From the NCBI RefSeq assembly GCF_019802125.1, contig NZ_JAHVHT010000001.1:186001-250000 (forward strand): a DNA stretch of 64,000 bases, given 5' to 3'. The stretch comes from Tateyamaria omphalii. Its GTDB lineage: Bacteria; Pseudomonadota; Alphaproteobacteria; Rhodobacterales; Rhodobacteraceae. A model generated the notes under the pieces. That model saw only the letters and a list, made by a program, of their open reading frames with translations, had not been told where the DNA came from and did not search any database. The translations under genes were made by a program, and so were the position numbers. Position 1 is the first letter of the stretch, and each line of letters begins with the position of its first letter. Below, piece by piece: positions 1 through 9,250 of the stretch.

Positions 1-1
1 G

Positions 2-1849
2 AATACGGTGCTCCCACCCGACCAGGTGAGTTCCGAACAGATCGAAGACGTGATGTCGATGCTGTCCGAAATGGGCATCAACATCATCGAGGATGAAGAG
101 GCCGAGGAAGAAGAGCAAAAAGGCTCGACCGAGGTCACGACAACCGAAGGCACCCGTGACCTGACGCTGGGCGCCACGGGTCAGGAAAAGCTCGACCGGA
201 CCGACGACCCCGTGCGCATGTACCTGCGCGAGATGGGCAGCGTCGAACTGCTCAGCCGCGAGGGCGAGATCGCCATCGCCAAGCGGATCGAAGCCGGCCG
301 CAACACGATGATTGCAGGCCTCTGCGAAAGCCCGCTGACCTTCCAGGCGATCACCATCTGGCGCGACGAACTTCTGAGCGAAGAAATCCTGCTGCGCGAC
401 GTCATCGACCTCGAAGCGACATTCGGCAACCAGATGGGCGAAGACGGCGAAGAGGTTTCCGAACCCGTCGTCGACACCGCTGCCAAGACCGAAGAAAAGG
501 CCGACACCGGCCCCGAGCTTGATGCCGACGGCAACCCGATTGCCAAGGATGATGACGACGACGAGGACGAACAGGCCAACATGTCGCTCGCTGCGATGGA
601 GGCCGCGCTCAAGCCGCAAGTGCTCGAAGCGCTTGAGGTGATCGCCCACGACTACTCGCTGCTTTCCGAAATGCAGGACAGCCGGATTTCGGCAACCTTG
701 AACGAGGACGGCTCGTTCTCCGACGAGAACGAAGCGACCTACCAAAAGCTGCGGGCCGAGATTGTGCTGCTGGTGAACGAACTGCACCTGCACAACAACC
801 GGATCGAGGCGCTGATCGACCAGCTCTACGGCATCAACCGCCGGATCATGCAGATCGACAGCTCCATCGTGAAGCTGGCCGACCAGGCCCGGATCAACCG
901 CCGCGAGTTCGTCGACGCCTATCGCGGCCGCGAGCTGGACCCGAATTGGCTGGAAGAGATGGGCGGCAAGTCCGGTCGCGGTTGGCAGATGTTCATCGAA
1001 CGCTCCGCCGACAAGGTCGAAGAGCTGCGCGCCGACATGGCGCAAGTGGGCCAATATGTCGGGCTCGATATCTCGGAATTCCGCCGCATCGTGCAGCAGG
1101 TCCAGAAGGGCGAGAAAGAAGCCCGTCAGGCCAAGAAGGAGATGGTCGAAGCCAACCTGCGCCTCGTGATCTCGATCGCCAAGAAATACACCAACCGTGG
1201 CCTGCAATTCCTGGATCTGATTCAGGAGGGGAACATCGGCCTGATGAAAGCGGTCGACAAGTTCGAATACCGCCGCGGCTACAAATTCTCGACCTATGCC
1301 ACCTGGTGGATCCGTCAGGCGATCACCCGGTCCATCGCGGACCAGGCGCGCACCATCCGTATCCCCGTGCACATGATCGAAACGATCAACAAACTGGTCC
1401 GTACGGGCCGGCAGATGCTGCACGAGATCGGTCGCGAACCGACGCCCGAGGAACTCGCCGAAAAGCTGCAAATGCCGCTCGAAAAGGTCCGCAAGGTGAT
1501 GAAAATCGCCAAGGAACCGATTTCGCTCGAAACCCCCATCGGGGACGAGGAAGACAGTCAGCTTGGCGATTTCATCGAGGACAAGAATGCTGTGCTGCCG
1601 CTCGACAGCGCCATTCAGGAAAACCTCAAGGAAACCACGACACGGGTCCTTGCCTCGCTCACACCGCGCGAAGAACGCGTGCTGCGGATGCGCTTCGGCA
1701 TCGGCATGAACACCGACCACACGCTCGAAGAGGTCGGCCAGCAGTTCAGCGTGACCCGCGAACGTATCCGCCAGATCGAGGCGAAAGCGCTGCGCAAGCT
1801 CAAGCACCCCAGCCGCAGCCGCAAGCTGCGCAGCTTCCTCGACCAGTAA
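2..1849 (+). CDS. rpoD: RNA polymerase primary sigma factor RpoD (sigma-70), 5' end cut by window
   Basis: Housekeeping sigma factor that directs core RNA polymerase to most promoters. The reading frame is open from base 2, and the first visible residues ([18 protein letters not shown]) belong to region 1.1, so the true start lies upstream of the window. Visible are an acidic spacer with a run of Asp/Glu near codon 180, the non-conserved region, region 2 with the [19 protein letters not shown] core, region 3, and a C-terminal region 4 helix-turn-helix ([20 protein letters not shown]) ending in the usual RSFLDQ tail. A strong stem-loop follows 16 bases after the stop. Family assignment is certain; only the N-terminus is missing. 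Confidence 0.98.
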   Translation, partial: NTVLPPDQVSSEQIEDVMSMLSEMGINIIEDEEAEEEEQKGSTEVTTTEGTRDLTLGATGQEKLDRTDDPVRMYLREMGSVELLSREGEIAIAKRIEAGRNTMIAGLCESPLTFQAITIWRDELLSEEILLRDVIDLEATFGNQMGEDGEEVSEPVVDTAAKTEEKADTGPELDADGNPIAKDDDDDEDEQANMSLAAMEAALKPQVLEALEVIAHDYSLLSEMQDSRISATLNEDGSFSDENEATYQKLRAEIVLLVNELHLHNNRIEALIDQLYGINRRIMQIDSSIVKLADQARINRREFVDAYRGRELDPNWLEEMGGKSGRGWQMFIERSADKVEELRADMAQVGQYVGLDISEFRRIVQQVQKGEKEARQAKKEMVEANLRLVISIAKKYTNRGLQFLDLIQEGNIGLMKAVDKFEYRRGYKFSTYATWWIRQAITRSIADQARTIRIPVHMIETINKLVRTGRQMLHEIGREPTPEELAEKLQMPLEKVRKVMKIAKEPISLETPIGDEEDSQLGDFIEDKNAVLPLDSAIQENLKETTTRVLASLTPREERVLRMRFGIGMNTDHTLEEVGQQFSVTRERIRQIEAKALRKLKHPSRSRKLRSFLDQ

Positions 1850-1865
1850 CGCGCTTTCAAACACA

Positions 1866-1894
1866 GCGGGCGGTGGCACCACGTCACCGCCCGC
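1866..1894 (+). terminator. Stem-loop terminator after rpoD
   Basis: GCGGGCGGTG and CACCGCCCGC form a perfect 10-bp stem around a 9-base loop, starting 16 bases after the rpoD stop codon. There is no clear T-run behind it, so it could be a stabilising 3' hairpin rather than a classical intrinsic terminator. Position directly behind a major gene supports a 3'-end role. Confidence 0.6.
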
Positions 1895-1930
1895 ATCAGC
1901 TGCCGCGCATGACAGACACGGAGTTGACCC

Positions 1931-2200
1931 ATGTCCTTCCTGAAAAAACTGTTTGGCGGCACCACCCCGGCTGAGCCTGAGGGCGAAACCTATAACGGCT
2001 TCCTCATCATCCCGACCTTGCAAAAGGAATCCGACGGCTACCGCATCTCCGCCCGGATCGAAAAGGATGTGGACGGCGAAACCAAGGTCCACAGCCTGAT
2101 CCGCGCCGACACCATCGCCTCGCAGGATGACGCCACCGCCGCAACAATCGCCAAGGCCAAACAGGTGATCGACGAACAGGGCGATGCGCTGTTCCGCTAG
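1931..2200 (+). CDS. HlyU-family small protein
   Basis: An 89-residue protein starting MSFLKKLFGG and ending in a short helix (KQVIDEQGDALF). Size and sequence match the HlyU family (COG5453), which is named after a Vibrio haemolysin activator but is mostly uncharacterised in alphaproteobacteria, so a regulatory role is only an analogy. There is no helix-turn-helix, signal peptide or membrane segment. It lies 82 bases behind rpoD and beyond the rpoD hairpin, so it is probably transcribed separately. Confidence 0.8.
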   Translation: MSFLKKLFGGTTPAEPEGETYNGFLIIPTLQKESDGYRISARIEKDVDGETKVHSLIRADTIASQDDATAATIAKAKQVIDEQGDALFR

Positions 2201-2292
2201 GGTCTTCGGCATCCACTTCCCCAACAGCTTGCGTCACCAGACCACGCTGCAAACCTCCCCTATGCGCCCTACTTTTGCGCAAAGGACCACAA

Positions 2293-2748
2293 ATGCCCCG
2301 GCCAAGCGCGCTTTCTCCCGATCTCATGCAACAGCTCAATCAGCGTGACGTCATCGTCTTTGATGGCGAATGCGTGCTCTGTTCGGGTTTCTTCAAGTTC
2401 ATGCTGCGCAACGACCGCCAGCAGCAGTTCGACTTTGTGCTGGCACAATCGCCGCTTGGGGCGCAACTCTACACCGCGCTTGACCTGCCGACGGATGATT
2501 TCGAAACGAACCTCGTCATCGTGGACGGGCAAGCGCACCAGCGGCTCGATGCGTTTGCCATGGCCATGCGCAGCCTGGGCTGGCCGTGGCGGGTGCTGTC
2601 GATCTGCCGCTTTCTACCGGCGCCGATCAAGGACCCTCTGTATCACCTGATCGCGCGCAATCGCTACGCCATCTTTGGCCGGTACGACACCTGCATGATC
2701 CCCGATGCCGCGACACGGTCACGCTTTGCTGCGAACGGTTGGACGTGA
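2293..2748 (+). CDS. DCC-family thiol-disulfide oxidoreductase-like protein (DUF393)
   Basis: A 151-residue protein with the family's defining N-terminal motif FDGECVLCSGF (Asp plus a C-x2-C pair), followed by a thioredoxin-like fold region and the C-terminal YHLIARNRYAIFGR segment typical of DUF393. Members are predicted thiol-disulfide oxidoreductases, but substrates are unknown. The ATG at 2293 is chosen because AAAGGA lies six bases upstream; an earlier TTG at 2275 has no such site. The stop overlaps the GTG start of the following DUF4166 gene, so the two are translationally coupled. Confidence 0.88.
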   Translation: MPRPSALSPDLMQQLNQRDVIVFDGECVLCSGFFKFMLRNDRQQQFDFVLAQSPLGAQLYTALDLPTDDFETNLVIVDGQAHQRLDAFAMAMRSLGWPWRVLSICRFLPAPIKDPLYHLIARNRYAIFGRYDTCMIPDAATRSRFAANGWT

Positions 2749-3338
2749 CCTCGGCGCTGCCGGTTGCGTTGGGCGACGGATTCCAACACTTGCCGCCCGC
2801 ACTGCGCGCATTTCATGCAGGCGTTGGCGGTGCTTCGTATGGTGGCACCGTCACGGTCCAATACGGAAACAGTCTGCTGCGCCTCCTGTCACGGCTGGTC
2901 GGTTTTCCCGGTCCCATGCACAACCGCCCCATGCGCATGTCGATCGTGACACAGGGTGACCACGAACGATGGCAGCGCGACTTCGACGGGCATATTTTGG
3001 TGTCCGAACTGCGTCTCTTGCCGGGTGGTGCAGGCGTCGCCGAACGCTTCGGCCCGATCGAAGTCCGCATGCAGCCAAGGGTTGTGGAGGGCGGGCTCGA
3101 CATGCCCGTAACAGGAATACGCATGTTCGGAATCCCACTGCCCCGCTGGATGATCGGACCCAGCGGCGGACAAGAGCGCGCCAGTCTGGAGGGTGGCCTC
3201 ACCTTTTGCGTATTTGCCCATGCCGTCGGCATCGGTCCGGTGATCCGTTACGAAGGCGCGCTTGCACCTGTCGCGAACGCGGCGCATCCTGACATGCCAG
3301 CCGTGCAAGAGCCAACCCGACATGCAAACCTGTTTTGA
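2745..3338 (+). CDS. DUF4166 domain protein
   Basis: A 197-residue protein of the DUF4166 family. In other bacteria this domain often sits at the C-terminus of saccharopine-dehydrogenase-like proteins; here it stands alone. Visible blocks include the early YGGTVTVQYGNSLLRLL, the WQRDFDGH motif in the middle, and the GGLTFCVFAHAVGIGPVIRYEG block near the end. The GTG start at 2745 overlaps the stop of the DCC gene, and its own 3' end overlaps the next gene by 17 bases, so three genes form one unit. Function is unknown; the link with a DCC protein suggests a redox or membrane-lipid context, which is inference. Confidence 0.78.
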   Translation: MTSALPVALGDGFQHLPPALRAFHAGVGGASYGGTVTVQYGNSLLRLLSRLVGFPGPMHNRPMRMSIVTQGDHERWQRDFDGHILVSELRLLPGGAGVAERFGPIEVRMQPRVVEGGLDMPVTGIRMFGIPLPRWMIGPSGGQERASLEGGLTFCVFAHAVGIGPVIRYEGALAPVANAAHPDMPAVQEPTRHANLF

Positions 3339-3729
3339 CATCCACACAGACGGCCAGGGCCTCTACGAATTCACCCGAAAGGTTGTTGATTGGTGCCATG
3401 GCGACGGCCTGCTCACGCTCTTTGTCCAACACACCTCCTGCTCGCTCCTGATCCAGGAAAACGCTGACCCGGAGGTGCAAACGGATCTGCAGAACTTCTT
3501 TTCCCGCCTCGTGCCGCCCACGACCGACCCGTCGATGTCGTACCTGACGCACACCTACGAGGGGCCGGACGACATGCCCGCACATATCAAGGCCGCGATG
3601 ATGCCGGTCAGTTTGCAGATCCCCGTCAGCGGCGGGCGCCCACTGCTCGGGACATGGCAGGGGATTTACCTCTTCGAACACCGCACGGCACCGCATCACC
3701 GCCGCGTCATCGGGCACCTCAGCGCCTAA
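3322..3729 (+). CDS. YjbQ/UPF0047 family protein
   Basis: A 135-residue member of the YjbQ (UPF0047) family, small trimeric proteins with weak thiamine-phosphate synthase activity reported for some members. Diagnostic motifs are present: FVQHTSCSLLIQENADPEV near residue 35, a conserved glycine-rich turn (GTWQGIYLFEHR) and the final HHRRVIGHL. The ATG at 3322 gives the usual family length, whereas an upstream TTG would add 20 atypical residues. It overlaps the DUF4166 gene by 17 bases. Family certain; physiological role unclear. Confidence 0.9.
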   Translation: MQTCFDIHTDGQGLYEFTRKVVDWCHGDGLLTLFVQHTSCSLLIQENADPEVQTDLQNFFSRLVPPTTDPSMSYLTHTYEGPDDMPAHIKAAMMPVSLQIPVSGGRPLLGTWQGIYLFEHRTAPHHRRVIGHLSA

Positions 3730-3834
3730 AATTGCGGCGCCTCACGCGCACGGCGTCGCATGTGCCCCATTCTGCTGCGGCCTGTGGTTCCAAATCGTCT
3801 TCCCGCACCTACATGACAGGCAAAGGAGCGCACG

Positions 3835-4263
3835 ATGCTTAAACCTCTCTCCCTCGCTGTTCTGATCACATTGCCCACGCTTGGCCATGCACAGGACTTT
3901 GTCCGGCGCGAGCGTTACACGATCCCGGTCAATCTGATCGACTCAACCAGTTTCGAAGTGATCGAAGCGGATGGAGCGGGCGGCACACAGCTGTGGTGCG
4001 CGGCGGGGCTCTATACCCGCAACGTGCTCGGGCAGCGCGGAGGTGATCTCTACATCCAGACAGGGCGAGGCGATGCTGTCACGGCGCCAGGACGAAAAGG
4101 CGTTGTCTTCAGCACGCAACCGGTGGAGGGCGCATTCTCATCCTTCAGCCAGGGCGTCCGCCGCGCGGGCAAGGTCTTTTCGATGTCCCACGCCTTCTCG
4201 CTCTGTCGTGATACGCCGTTTTTGCGGGTGCAAACCTCCGACAACCGGCTCGTTCGGCGATAA
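3835..4263 (+). CDS. Small secreted protein of unknown function
   Basis: A 142-residue protein with a clear Sec signal peptide (MLKPLSLAVLITLPTLGHAQ, cleavage after AQ). The mature part holds two cysteines (LWCAAG near residue 60 and SLCRDTP near residue 125) that could form a disulfide in the periplasm. AAAGGAG lies about six bases upstream of the ATG. I recognise no domain. It is preceded by about 100 bases of spacer and followed by the nrdR promoter region, so it is probably a single-gene unit. Confidence 0.7.
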   Translation: MLKPLSLAVLITLPTLGHAQDFVRRERYTIPVNLIDSTSFEVIEADGAGGTQLWCAAGLYTRNVLGQRGGDLYIQTGRGDAVTAPGRKGVVFSTQPVEGAFSSFSQGVRRAGKVFSMSHAFSLCRDTPFLRVQTSDNRLVRR

Positions 4264-4338
4264 TCGGACACCGCTCATCTAGCGGTCGCATTTCCCCTCT
4301 ACCCAAAACCTTGACAACCGCCTATAGTTTCGTGGAAC

Positions 4339-4352
4339 GGGGGAAAACCCCC
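4339..4352 (+). promoter_or_regulatory. Short GC hairpin in the nrdR leader
   Basis: Five G, four A and five C form a perfect tetraloop hairpin 34 bases before the nrdR start. A TTGACA element lies at 4311-4316, but no good -10 box follows at normal spacing, so the promoter cannot be fixed. A GAAGGGGA Shine-Dalgarno sequence sits at 4373-4380. I see no convincing NrdR box. Confidence 0.35.
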
Positions 4353-4386
4353 ACTACAGGCGGGACAAATACGAAGGGGATGGGCG

Positions 4387-4854
4387 ATGCGCTGTCCGTT
4401 TTGCGGGAATATCGACACTCAAGTCAAAGACAGCCGACCGGCAGAGGATCACGTTTCGATCCGCCGTCGCCGCTTCTGTCCGGCTTGCGGCGGACGCTTC
4501 ACGACCTACGAGCGCGTGCAGCTGCGGGATCTGGTGGTGATCAAATCCACGGGCAAGCGCGAAGACTTCGACCGCGACAAACTCGAACGCTCCATCCGCA
4601 TCTCCATGCAAAAGCGCCCGATCGACCCCGAGCGCATCGACCAGATGATCTCCGGCATCGTCCGGCGCCTCGAAAGCATGGGCGAAACCGACATCCAGTC
4701 CAAGCAGATCGGCGAGATCGTGATGGAAGCGCTGAACCGCATCGACACGGTCGCCTATGTCCGATTTGCCAGCGTTTACAAGAACTTCCAGGCAGCTGAC
4801 GACTTCGACAAGTTTGTCGCCGAATTGCGGCCCGACGCGCCCGCCGACGAGTGA
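4387..4854 (+). CDS. nrdR: Transcriptional repressor NrdR
   Basis: A 155-residue repressor of ribonucleotide reductase genes. The N-terminus is a zinc ribbon with two C-x2-C pairs (MRCPFCGN and [16 protein letters not shown]); the rest is an ATP-cone domain that senses ATP/dATP ([17 protein letters not shown] onwards). Length is normal. GAAGGGGA six bases upstream supports the ATG. The stop overlaps the GTG start of ribD by four bases; this nrdR-ribD pairing is common in proteobacteria. Confidence 0.97.
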   Translation: MRCPFCGNIDTQVKDSRPAEDHVSIRRRRFCPACGGRFTTYERVQLRDLVVIKSTGKREDFDRDKLERSIRISMQKRPIDPERIDQMISGIVRRLESMGETDIQSKQIGEIVMEALNRIDTVAYVRFASVYKNFQAADDFDKFVAELRPDAPADE

Positions 4855-5948
4855 GCACAGCGGACGACATCCGCTTCATGTCATTGGCACTCGCGCTGGG
4901 ACGGCGCGGGCAGGGGCGCACAGCCCCGAATCCCGCCGTCGGGTGCGTCATTGTCAAAAGTGGCAGGATCATCGGACGCGGCTGGACCAAGCCGGGCGGC
5001 CGACCGCACGCGGAAACCGAAGCGCTCGCACAAGCGGGCAATGAGGCACGCGGCGCCACCGCCTATGTCACCCTTGAACCCTGCGCCCACCACGGCAAGA
5101 CACCGCCCTGCGCCGAAGCGCTTGTTTCTGCAGGCGTTGCGCGCGTCGTCATCGCCATGCGCGACAGTGATACGCGGGTCGACGGGCAGGGGATCGCGAT
5201 CCTCGAAGCCGCAGGCATCGACGTGACCACAGGTGTCTGCGAGGCAGCGGCAGAGGCCGATCACATGGGCTTCACCCTCCGCACCGAACAGGGCCGCCCC
5301 TTCGTCACCCTCAAACTCGCCAGCAGCTTTGACGGGCGCATCGCCACGGGCTCAGGCCAAAGCCAATGGATCACCGGGCCCATGGCGCGCCGCCACGTCC
5401 ACGCCATGCGCGCGCGGCACGATGCGGTGATGGTGGGCGGCGGCACGGCGCGGCATGACGACCCGTCGCTGACAGTCCGCGATATGGGCGACATTCAGCA
5501 ACCGGCCCGCGTCGTGGTCTCGCGCCGGATCGACGTGCCGCTCCTGTCCAAACTCGCCACAACGGCGCGCGAGGTGCCGGTCATCCTCTGCCACGGGCGC
5601 GACGCTGAACCGATGCTGCAACGCACATGGCGCGATATGGGGGCCACGCTCCTGCCTTGCGCCACCCAAGGCACCCAACTTGATCCACAAGACATCTTGC
5701 AAAAGCTCGGCGATCACGGCCTCACCCGCGTCTTCTCCGAAGGAGGCAGCGCACTCGCTGCTTCCCTGATCGAAGCGGACCTCGTGGACGAGTTGGTAGG
5801 CTTCACCGCTGGGCTCGCCATCGGGGCCGAAGGGCTGCCCAATATCGGCGCGCTTGGCCTTGGTTCACTGGAAGCGGCGCAACGCTACCGGCTGAAGTCC
5901 GTCACGCGCATCGGGGATGACATCTGTCACATCTGGAACCGCCGCTAG
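4851..5948 (+). CDS. ribD: Riboflavin biosynthesis protein RibD (deaminase/reductase)
   Basis: A bifunctional 365-residue enzyme for the second and third steps of riboflavin synthesis: deamination of the pyrimidine, then reduction of the ribosyl side chain. The N-terminal cytidine-deaminase-type domain shows the zinc site PHAETEA and [14 protein letters not shown]. The C-terminal reductase domain carries [16 protein letters not shown] and [13 protein letters not shown]. It starts with GTG inside the nrdR stop. The end overlaps the 3' end of the convergent KpsC-like gene by four bases. Other rib genes lie at 10.7-13.2 kb. Confidence 0.97.
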   Translation: MSTADDIRFMSLALALGRRGQGRTAPNPAVGCVIVKSGRIIGRGWTKPGGRPHAETEALAQAGNEARGATAYVTLEPCAHHGKTPPCAEALVSAGVARVVIAMRDSDTRVDGQGIAILEAAGIDVTTGVCEAAAEADHMGFTLRTEQGRPFVTLKLASSFDGRIATGSGQSQWITGPMARRHVHAMRARHDAVMVGGGTARHDDPSLTVRDMGDIQQPARVVVSRRIDVPLLSKLATTAREVPVILCHGRDAEPMLQRTWRDMGATLLPCATQGTQLDPQDILQKLGDHGLTRVFSEGGSALAASLIEADLVDELVGFTAGLAIGAEGLPNIGALGLGSLEAAQRYRLKSVTRIGDDICHIWNRR

Positions 5949-7957
5949 CGCCACAGATGCGCCTGACTTGCGAGCAGCCCCTGCAGCTTTGAAAGCAGCC
6001 GATTGGCCAGTCCGGGTCGGGGCAGGGGGCCATTGCGCAACCGCTCGACCACGACCTCAACCGGGCAGGCTGTGCCGGTGATCGGATCAAAGTAGCGCGG
6101 GTAATCAATCAGTGTCGCATGGACCAAACCGGCCAGCGAAACATCCTCGCGTCTGCGCGGCGGCACGGCCCCCCGATCCTCGGTCAGCCCCCAGCCTGCA
6201 TAGAACGGCGCGCCGGTCGTTACCACGCGCACACCGCGCAACAGCGCTTCGAACCCGGTAAGCGAGGTCATGGTCCAAAGCTCATCCACCTGATCCAGCA
6301 GCACAGCAATGTCAGCCCGGTCGGCTACCACATCCGCAATGCCCGCGGCATCAAACGCACCGTCACGCAGTCCGGCCTCCACATCTGGGTGCGGCTTGTA
6401 GATCAGAACCGCATCGGGCTGCGCCGCGCGCGCCGCCTCAAGCAGCGCACGGTTGGTCCGGATTTCCCCCGCACCCAACCGGATCGACGCATCGTCTTCG
6501 ACCTGCCCCACGACGAGCACCCGCTGGCCCTTGGGCAAGTCAGGCACCTCGCCTGACAGGTTGTACTTGCTCAACCCCGCAGCCGTCAGCGCCCGCACCA
6601 GCGCGTCAGCACGCGCCACCTGATCGGGCCGCAACACCCGGCGCTCCCGGATCAGGTGTTCCAGCCGGCTGGGCCGCGACGGGTCGTAGTAGATCCCCAG
6701 ATCATCCGTCACCAGCGACAGCGGCGGGATCAACTCTGCGCCCAAGCCCCGTGAGCGCAGAAACCCGTCCTCGACCCGCACAGCATCCTCATGCCCGACA
6801 TCGGCCTTGCCCGCCCAGACCATCCAAGGGCGGCCCAGGGCACGGGCTCGACCCGGGTCCTCCTCGAACCGCATGGGCACATACCGCCCGAACACCTTTT
6901 GCAACGGGCGCCGCTTCCACAACCGCATCCCGCTCGCGACCCAACCGCGATGATCTGCCCGCCATGCCCGCGTCTCTGCAGCCAAAGCCTCCATCACGGT
7001 TGGCAGATCACACAGGCAATCGCGATGCGGATCGTACCACGTGGGATACAGGATCATCGCGCCAGCAAAAAGCTGGGCGCGGGTCAGCGTCCGCTGGCGG
7101 CGCTGCACCGGAAACTCATCCGCCGTCAGACCCCACCCGGCATAAAAGGGCTGGCCAAAGACACGTGGCTTGTGCCCCGCCATGATCGCCTCAAACCCCA
7201 GGCCGGAGGACACCGTGTAAACGGCAACCGCCCCCTCCATCAGCGTCCACGGGCTGACCGCATCGGTAAAGAGGCTCACCCGATCATTGCAATCGTCGTC
7301 GGTGAAATACCCTGCACGAAAGCCCTGCACCGTCTCCGGATGGGTCTTGATCAGGATGCGCGCGCCAGGATGTTCATCCTGCGCGACAAAGAGCATCTCA
7401 AGAAACCGGTTCCGATCCGCCCCGCTCGCGGTGACAGACGCATCGCCGCGTGTCTGATCAATGACCAACACATAGCCCGGCTCCGGCACCGCAGCATCGG
7501 GATCGAACCCGGTATACTTGCTCAGATGCGCCTCCTGCATCCACGCCATGGCTCCGCGCGCGGTGTTCAGAACCGCCGTATCATCCAAAGGCTCTTCCGC
7601 CAGTATCCGCTCCAGGTCAGATGGCACCGAAGGATCGAAATGCACGCCCGCGTGATCAATCAGCAAGCCAATAGGCTGGCTGCCCGACCGTCCCGGCAGG
7701 ACTGAGCGTAGAAAAGCATCCTCGACCCGCACAACGCTGGCGTCACGCCGCTCTGCCACAGCTTCGCCCCGGTGCGCGGTCGGCGAGTTGCCCCACACAC
7801 CCACCAACCCGTCCGGGCCGGGCAGACCGACGGCGATGTCATATCCGGCAAGCTCCACAATGCGCCGCACCCGGCCCCGCGCCAGAAACCCGCCGTTGTA
7901 AACGTAAAGCCGCCGGGCCCCATCGGGTCCGGCGGCCGTGTCCTGTCCGCTCTGCAC
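5945..7957 (-). CDS. kpsC: KpsC-like capsular polysaccharide glycosyltransferase (two Capsule_synth repeats)
   Basis: A 670-residue protein made of two related Capsule_synth halves. Each half has a repeated signature: VEDAFLRSVLPGRSG / VEDGFLRSRGLGAEL early, and TVSSGLGFEAIMAG / TMTSLTGFEALLRG with PFYAGWGLT late. KpsC-type enzymes are cytoplasmic Kdo transferases that build the poly-Kdo linker on phosphatidylglycerol for capsule attachment. The GTG start is five bases after the stop of the exporter lipoprotein gene, so they are co-transcribed. Length matches KpsC. The exact polymer cannot be inferred. Confidence 0.88.
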   Translation of the reverse strand: MQSGQDTAAGPDGARRLYVYNGGFLARGRVRRIVELAGYDIAVGLPGPDGLVGVWGNSPTAHRGEAVAERRDASVVRVEDAFLRSVLPGRSGSQPIGLLIDHAGVHFDPSVPSDLERILAEEPLDDTAVLNTARGAMAWMQEAHLSKYTGFDPDAAVPEPGYVLVIDQTRGDASVTASGADRNRFLEMLFVAQDEHPGARILIKTHPETVQGFRAGYFTDDDCNDRVSLFTDAVSPWTLMEGAVAVYTVSSGLGFEAIMAGHKPRVFGQPFYAGWGLTADEFPVQRRQRTLTRAQLFAGAMILYPTWYDPHRDCLCDLPTVMEALAAETRAWRADHRGWVASGMRLWKRRPLQKVFGRYVPMRFEEDPGRARALGRPWMVWAGKADVGHEDAVRVEDGFLRSRGLGAELIPPLSLVTDDLGIYYDPSRPSRLEHLIRERRVLRPDQVARADALVRALTAAGLSKYNLSGEVPDLPKGQRVLVVGQVEDDASIRLGAGEIRTNRALLEAARAAQPDAVLIYKPHPDVEAGLRDGAFDAAGIADVVADRADIAVLLDQVDELWTMTSLTGFEALLRGVRVVTTGAPFYAGWGLTEDRGAVPPRRREDVSLAGLVHATLIDYPRYFDPITGTACPVEVVVERLRNGPLPRPGLANRLLSKLQGLLASQAHLWR

Positions 7958-7962
7958 AGGCG

Positions 7963-9099
7963 TTACTCTCCCGACAGACCCGTCGCCAGTGAGTTCACGC
8001 CGGTGACCGGGGTCGTGATCGAGGTAATGATCTTGGCGAATTGCGTATACGGCGCCTCGGTGACGTAGAGCGTGTCGCCATCGCGAATAACAAAGTCACG
8101 CGCCTGGAACATGCCGTTGGGCTGGGTCAAGTCGAGCACATACACCATGCGCTGCGCCCCAATCAGATCGTCACGGCCCAAGACGACATTGGCCACCTCC
8201 GCCGGCTCATTGCGGAGCACAAAAATGCCTGTGGGGTCAGACGTGTTGGTCTGCAAACCGCCCACCTGCGCCAGCGCCTCAAGCGCGCTCAGCGTCGCGG
8301 TCTCGAACGGCACGCGGGCCTGCCCGCCCGTGGCGCCAAGGGCGGTAAAGGCGCGTGTGTCGGCCTCCACCAGCACACGGTCGCCACCGCGCAGGGCGAT
8401 GTCGAGATGCGGGTTTTCGTACAGGTCCTGAAAGAAGATGCGGCTGCGCATCCCGCCGCGCAACACGGTCACGCGCGCAATCTCGGGTTCGATGGTCACG
8501 CCACCGGCACGGGCCAGCATGGTGGACAGCGTGCGCGTAGGCCGCTCGATGGGATAGACGCCTTGCGCGCCAATGGCGCCGATCAGCGACACGGTCGAGC
8601 CGTCACCGGCCACGCGGCGTACCTGCACCTGCGGGTCCGGGGTCTGATCTTCGAGTTTCGTGGTGATGATGCGGCGGATCGCTTCGGGGCTGTTGCCCGC
8701 GGCACGAATGCGGCCTGCGTATGGGACAAAGATGAAGCCCGCGCCGTCCACCTGCACTTCTTCGAGGATGGTCGAGTTCTGCGCCTCGCCAGCCAACAGG
8801 CCGTCATCCACGTTTTCCCAGATGGTCAGGCCCAACACATCGCCCGGGCGAATGGTGTCGGAGCCGAGCAGGCCCGCGTTGCGGAACTCCTCGGAAAAGC
8901 CCAACGCCGGGGTCACGGCGGTGGCTTCGGTCACCCGATCACTGACCGACACGATGAATGCGTCGCCCTCCCGCTGAACCGAGCCAGCAAAAATCTGTCG
9001 TTTGTTGGGGCCGATCTGCGGCAGACCGCAGGATGCAAGAATCCCGAAAATAGCCAACGACGCGACCACGCGCGCCCAGCGGAATGACTGGAAAATCAC
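7963..9099 (-). CDS. Outer-membrane polysaccharide export lipoprotein (Wza/KpsD-like)
   Basis: A 378-residue polysaccharide export protein. GAGGAGA nine bases upstream selects a GTG start, giving a lipoprotein signal ending in the lipobox LASC, with the acylated Cys at residue 24. It then has a Poly_export domain (RPGDVLGLTIWENVDDG) followed by SLBB-type repeats (GAIGAQGVYPIERPTRTL; RGGDRVLVEADTRAFTALG). Such proteins form the outer-membrane channel for capsule export. It lies between KpsS-like and KpsC-like genes. Its 150-base leader contains several perfect inverted repeats. Confidence 0.88.
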   Translation of the reverse strand: MIFQSFRWARVVASLAIFGILASCGLPQIGPNKRQIFAGSVQREGDAFIVSVSDRVTEATAVTPALGFSEEFRNAGLLGSDTIRPGDVLGLTIWENVDDGLLAGEAQNSTILEEVQVDGAGFIFVPYAGRIRAAGNSPEAIRRIITTKLEDQTPDPQVQVRRVAGDGSTVSLIGAIGAQGVYPIERPTRTLSTMLARAGGVTIEPEIARVTVLRGGMRSRIFFQDLYENPHLDIALRGGDRVLVEADTRAFTALGATGGQARVPFETATLSALEALAQVGGLQTNTSDPTGIFVLRNEPAEVANVVLGRDDLIGAQRMVYVLDLTQPNGMFQARDFVIRDGDTLYVTEAPYTQFAKIITSITTPVTGVNSLATGLSGE

Positions 9100-9135
9100 T
9101 GCTCGGTCTCCTCGACCTGTTCTTCTCTGCCTCAA

Positions 9136-9219
9136 GGCGCAGCTTGATCTGCGCCCGTATTCTTGTTGTTTCGCACCGGTTTTCCGGTGCTGATTTGCTG
9201 TCAAATTACCGGAGTCCGG
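9136..9219 (-). promoter_or_regulatory. Inverted-repeat-rich leader of the capsule exporter gene
   Basis: Three perfect dyads lie between the kpsS-like stop and the exporter start: GGCGCAG/CTGCGCC with a 6-base loop (9136-9155), GCACCGG/CCGGTGC with a 4-base loop (9173-9190), and CCGGA-G-TCCGG (9209-9219). On the minus strand a TTGACA element is at 9204-9199. These could form mRNA structures controlling exporter expression, or be regulator sites. Confidence 0.45.
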
Positions 9220-9228
9220 TCATAAAAT

Positions 9229-9244
9229 CTAGCCATAGGGCTAG
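9229..9244 (-). terminator. Possible intrinsic terminator after the KpsS-like gene
   Basis: CTAGCC and GGCTAG form a 6-bp stem with a 4-base loop, followed on the minus strand by ATTTTAT. It starts seven bases after the KpsS-like stop codon. The stem is short, so termination may be partial, leaving read-through to the exporter and KpsC-like genes. Confidence 0.45.
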
Positions 9245-9250
9245 TGGTGG

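Noticed and set aside
4311-4328. Full sigma-70 promoter TTGACA plus TATAGT before nrdR
   Set aside because: The two elements are only six bases apart, so they cannot form one promoter.
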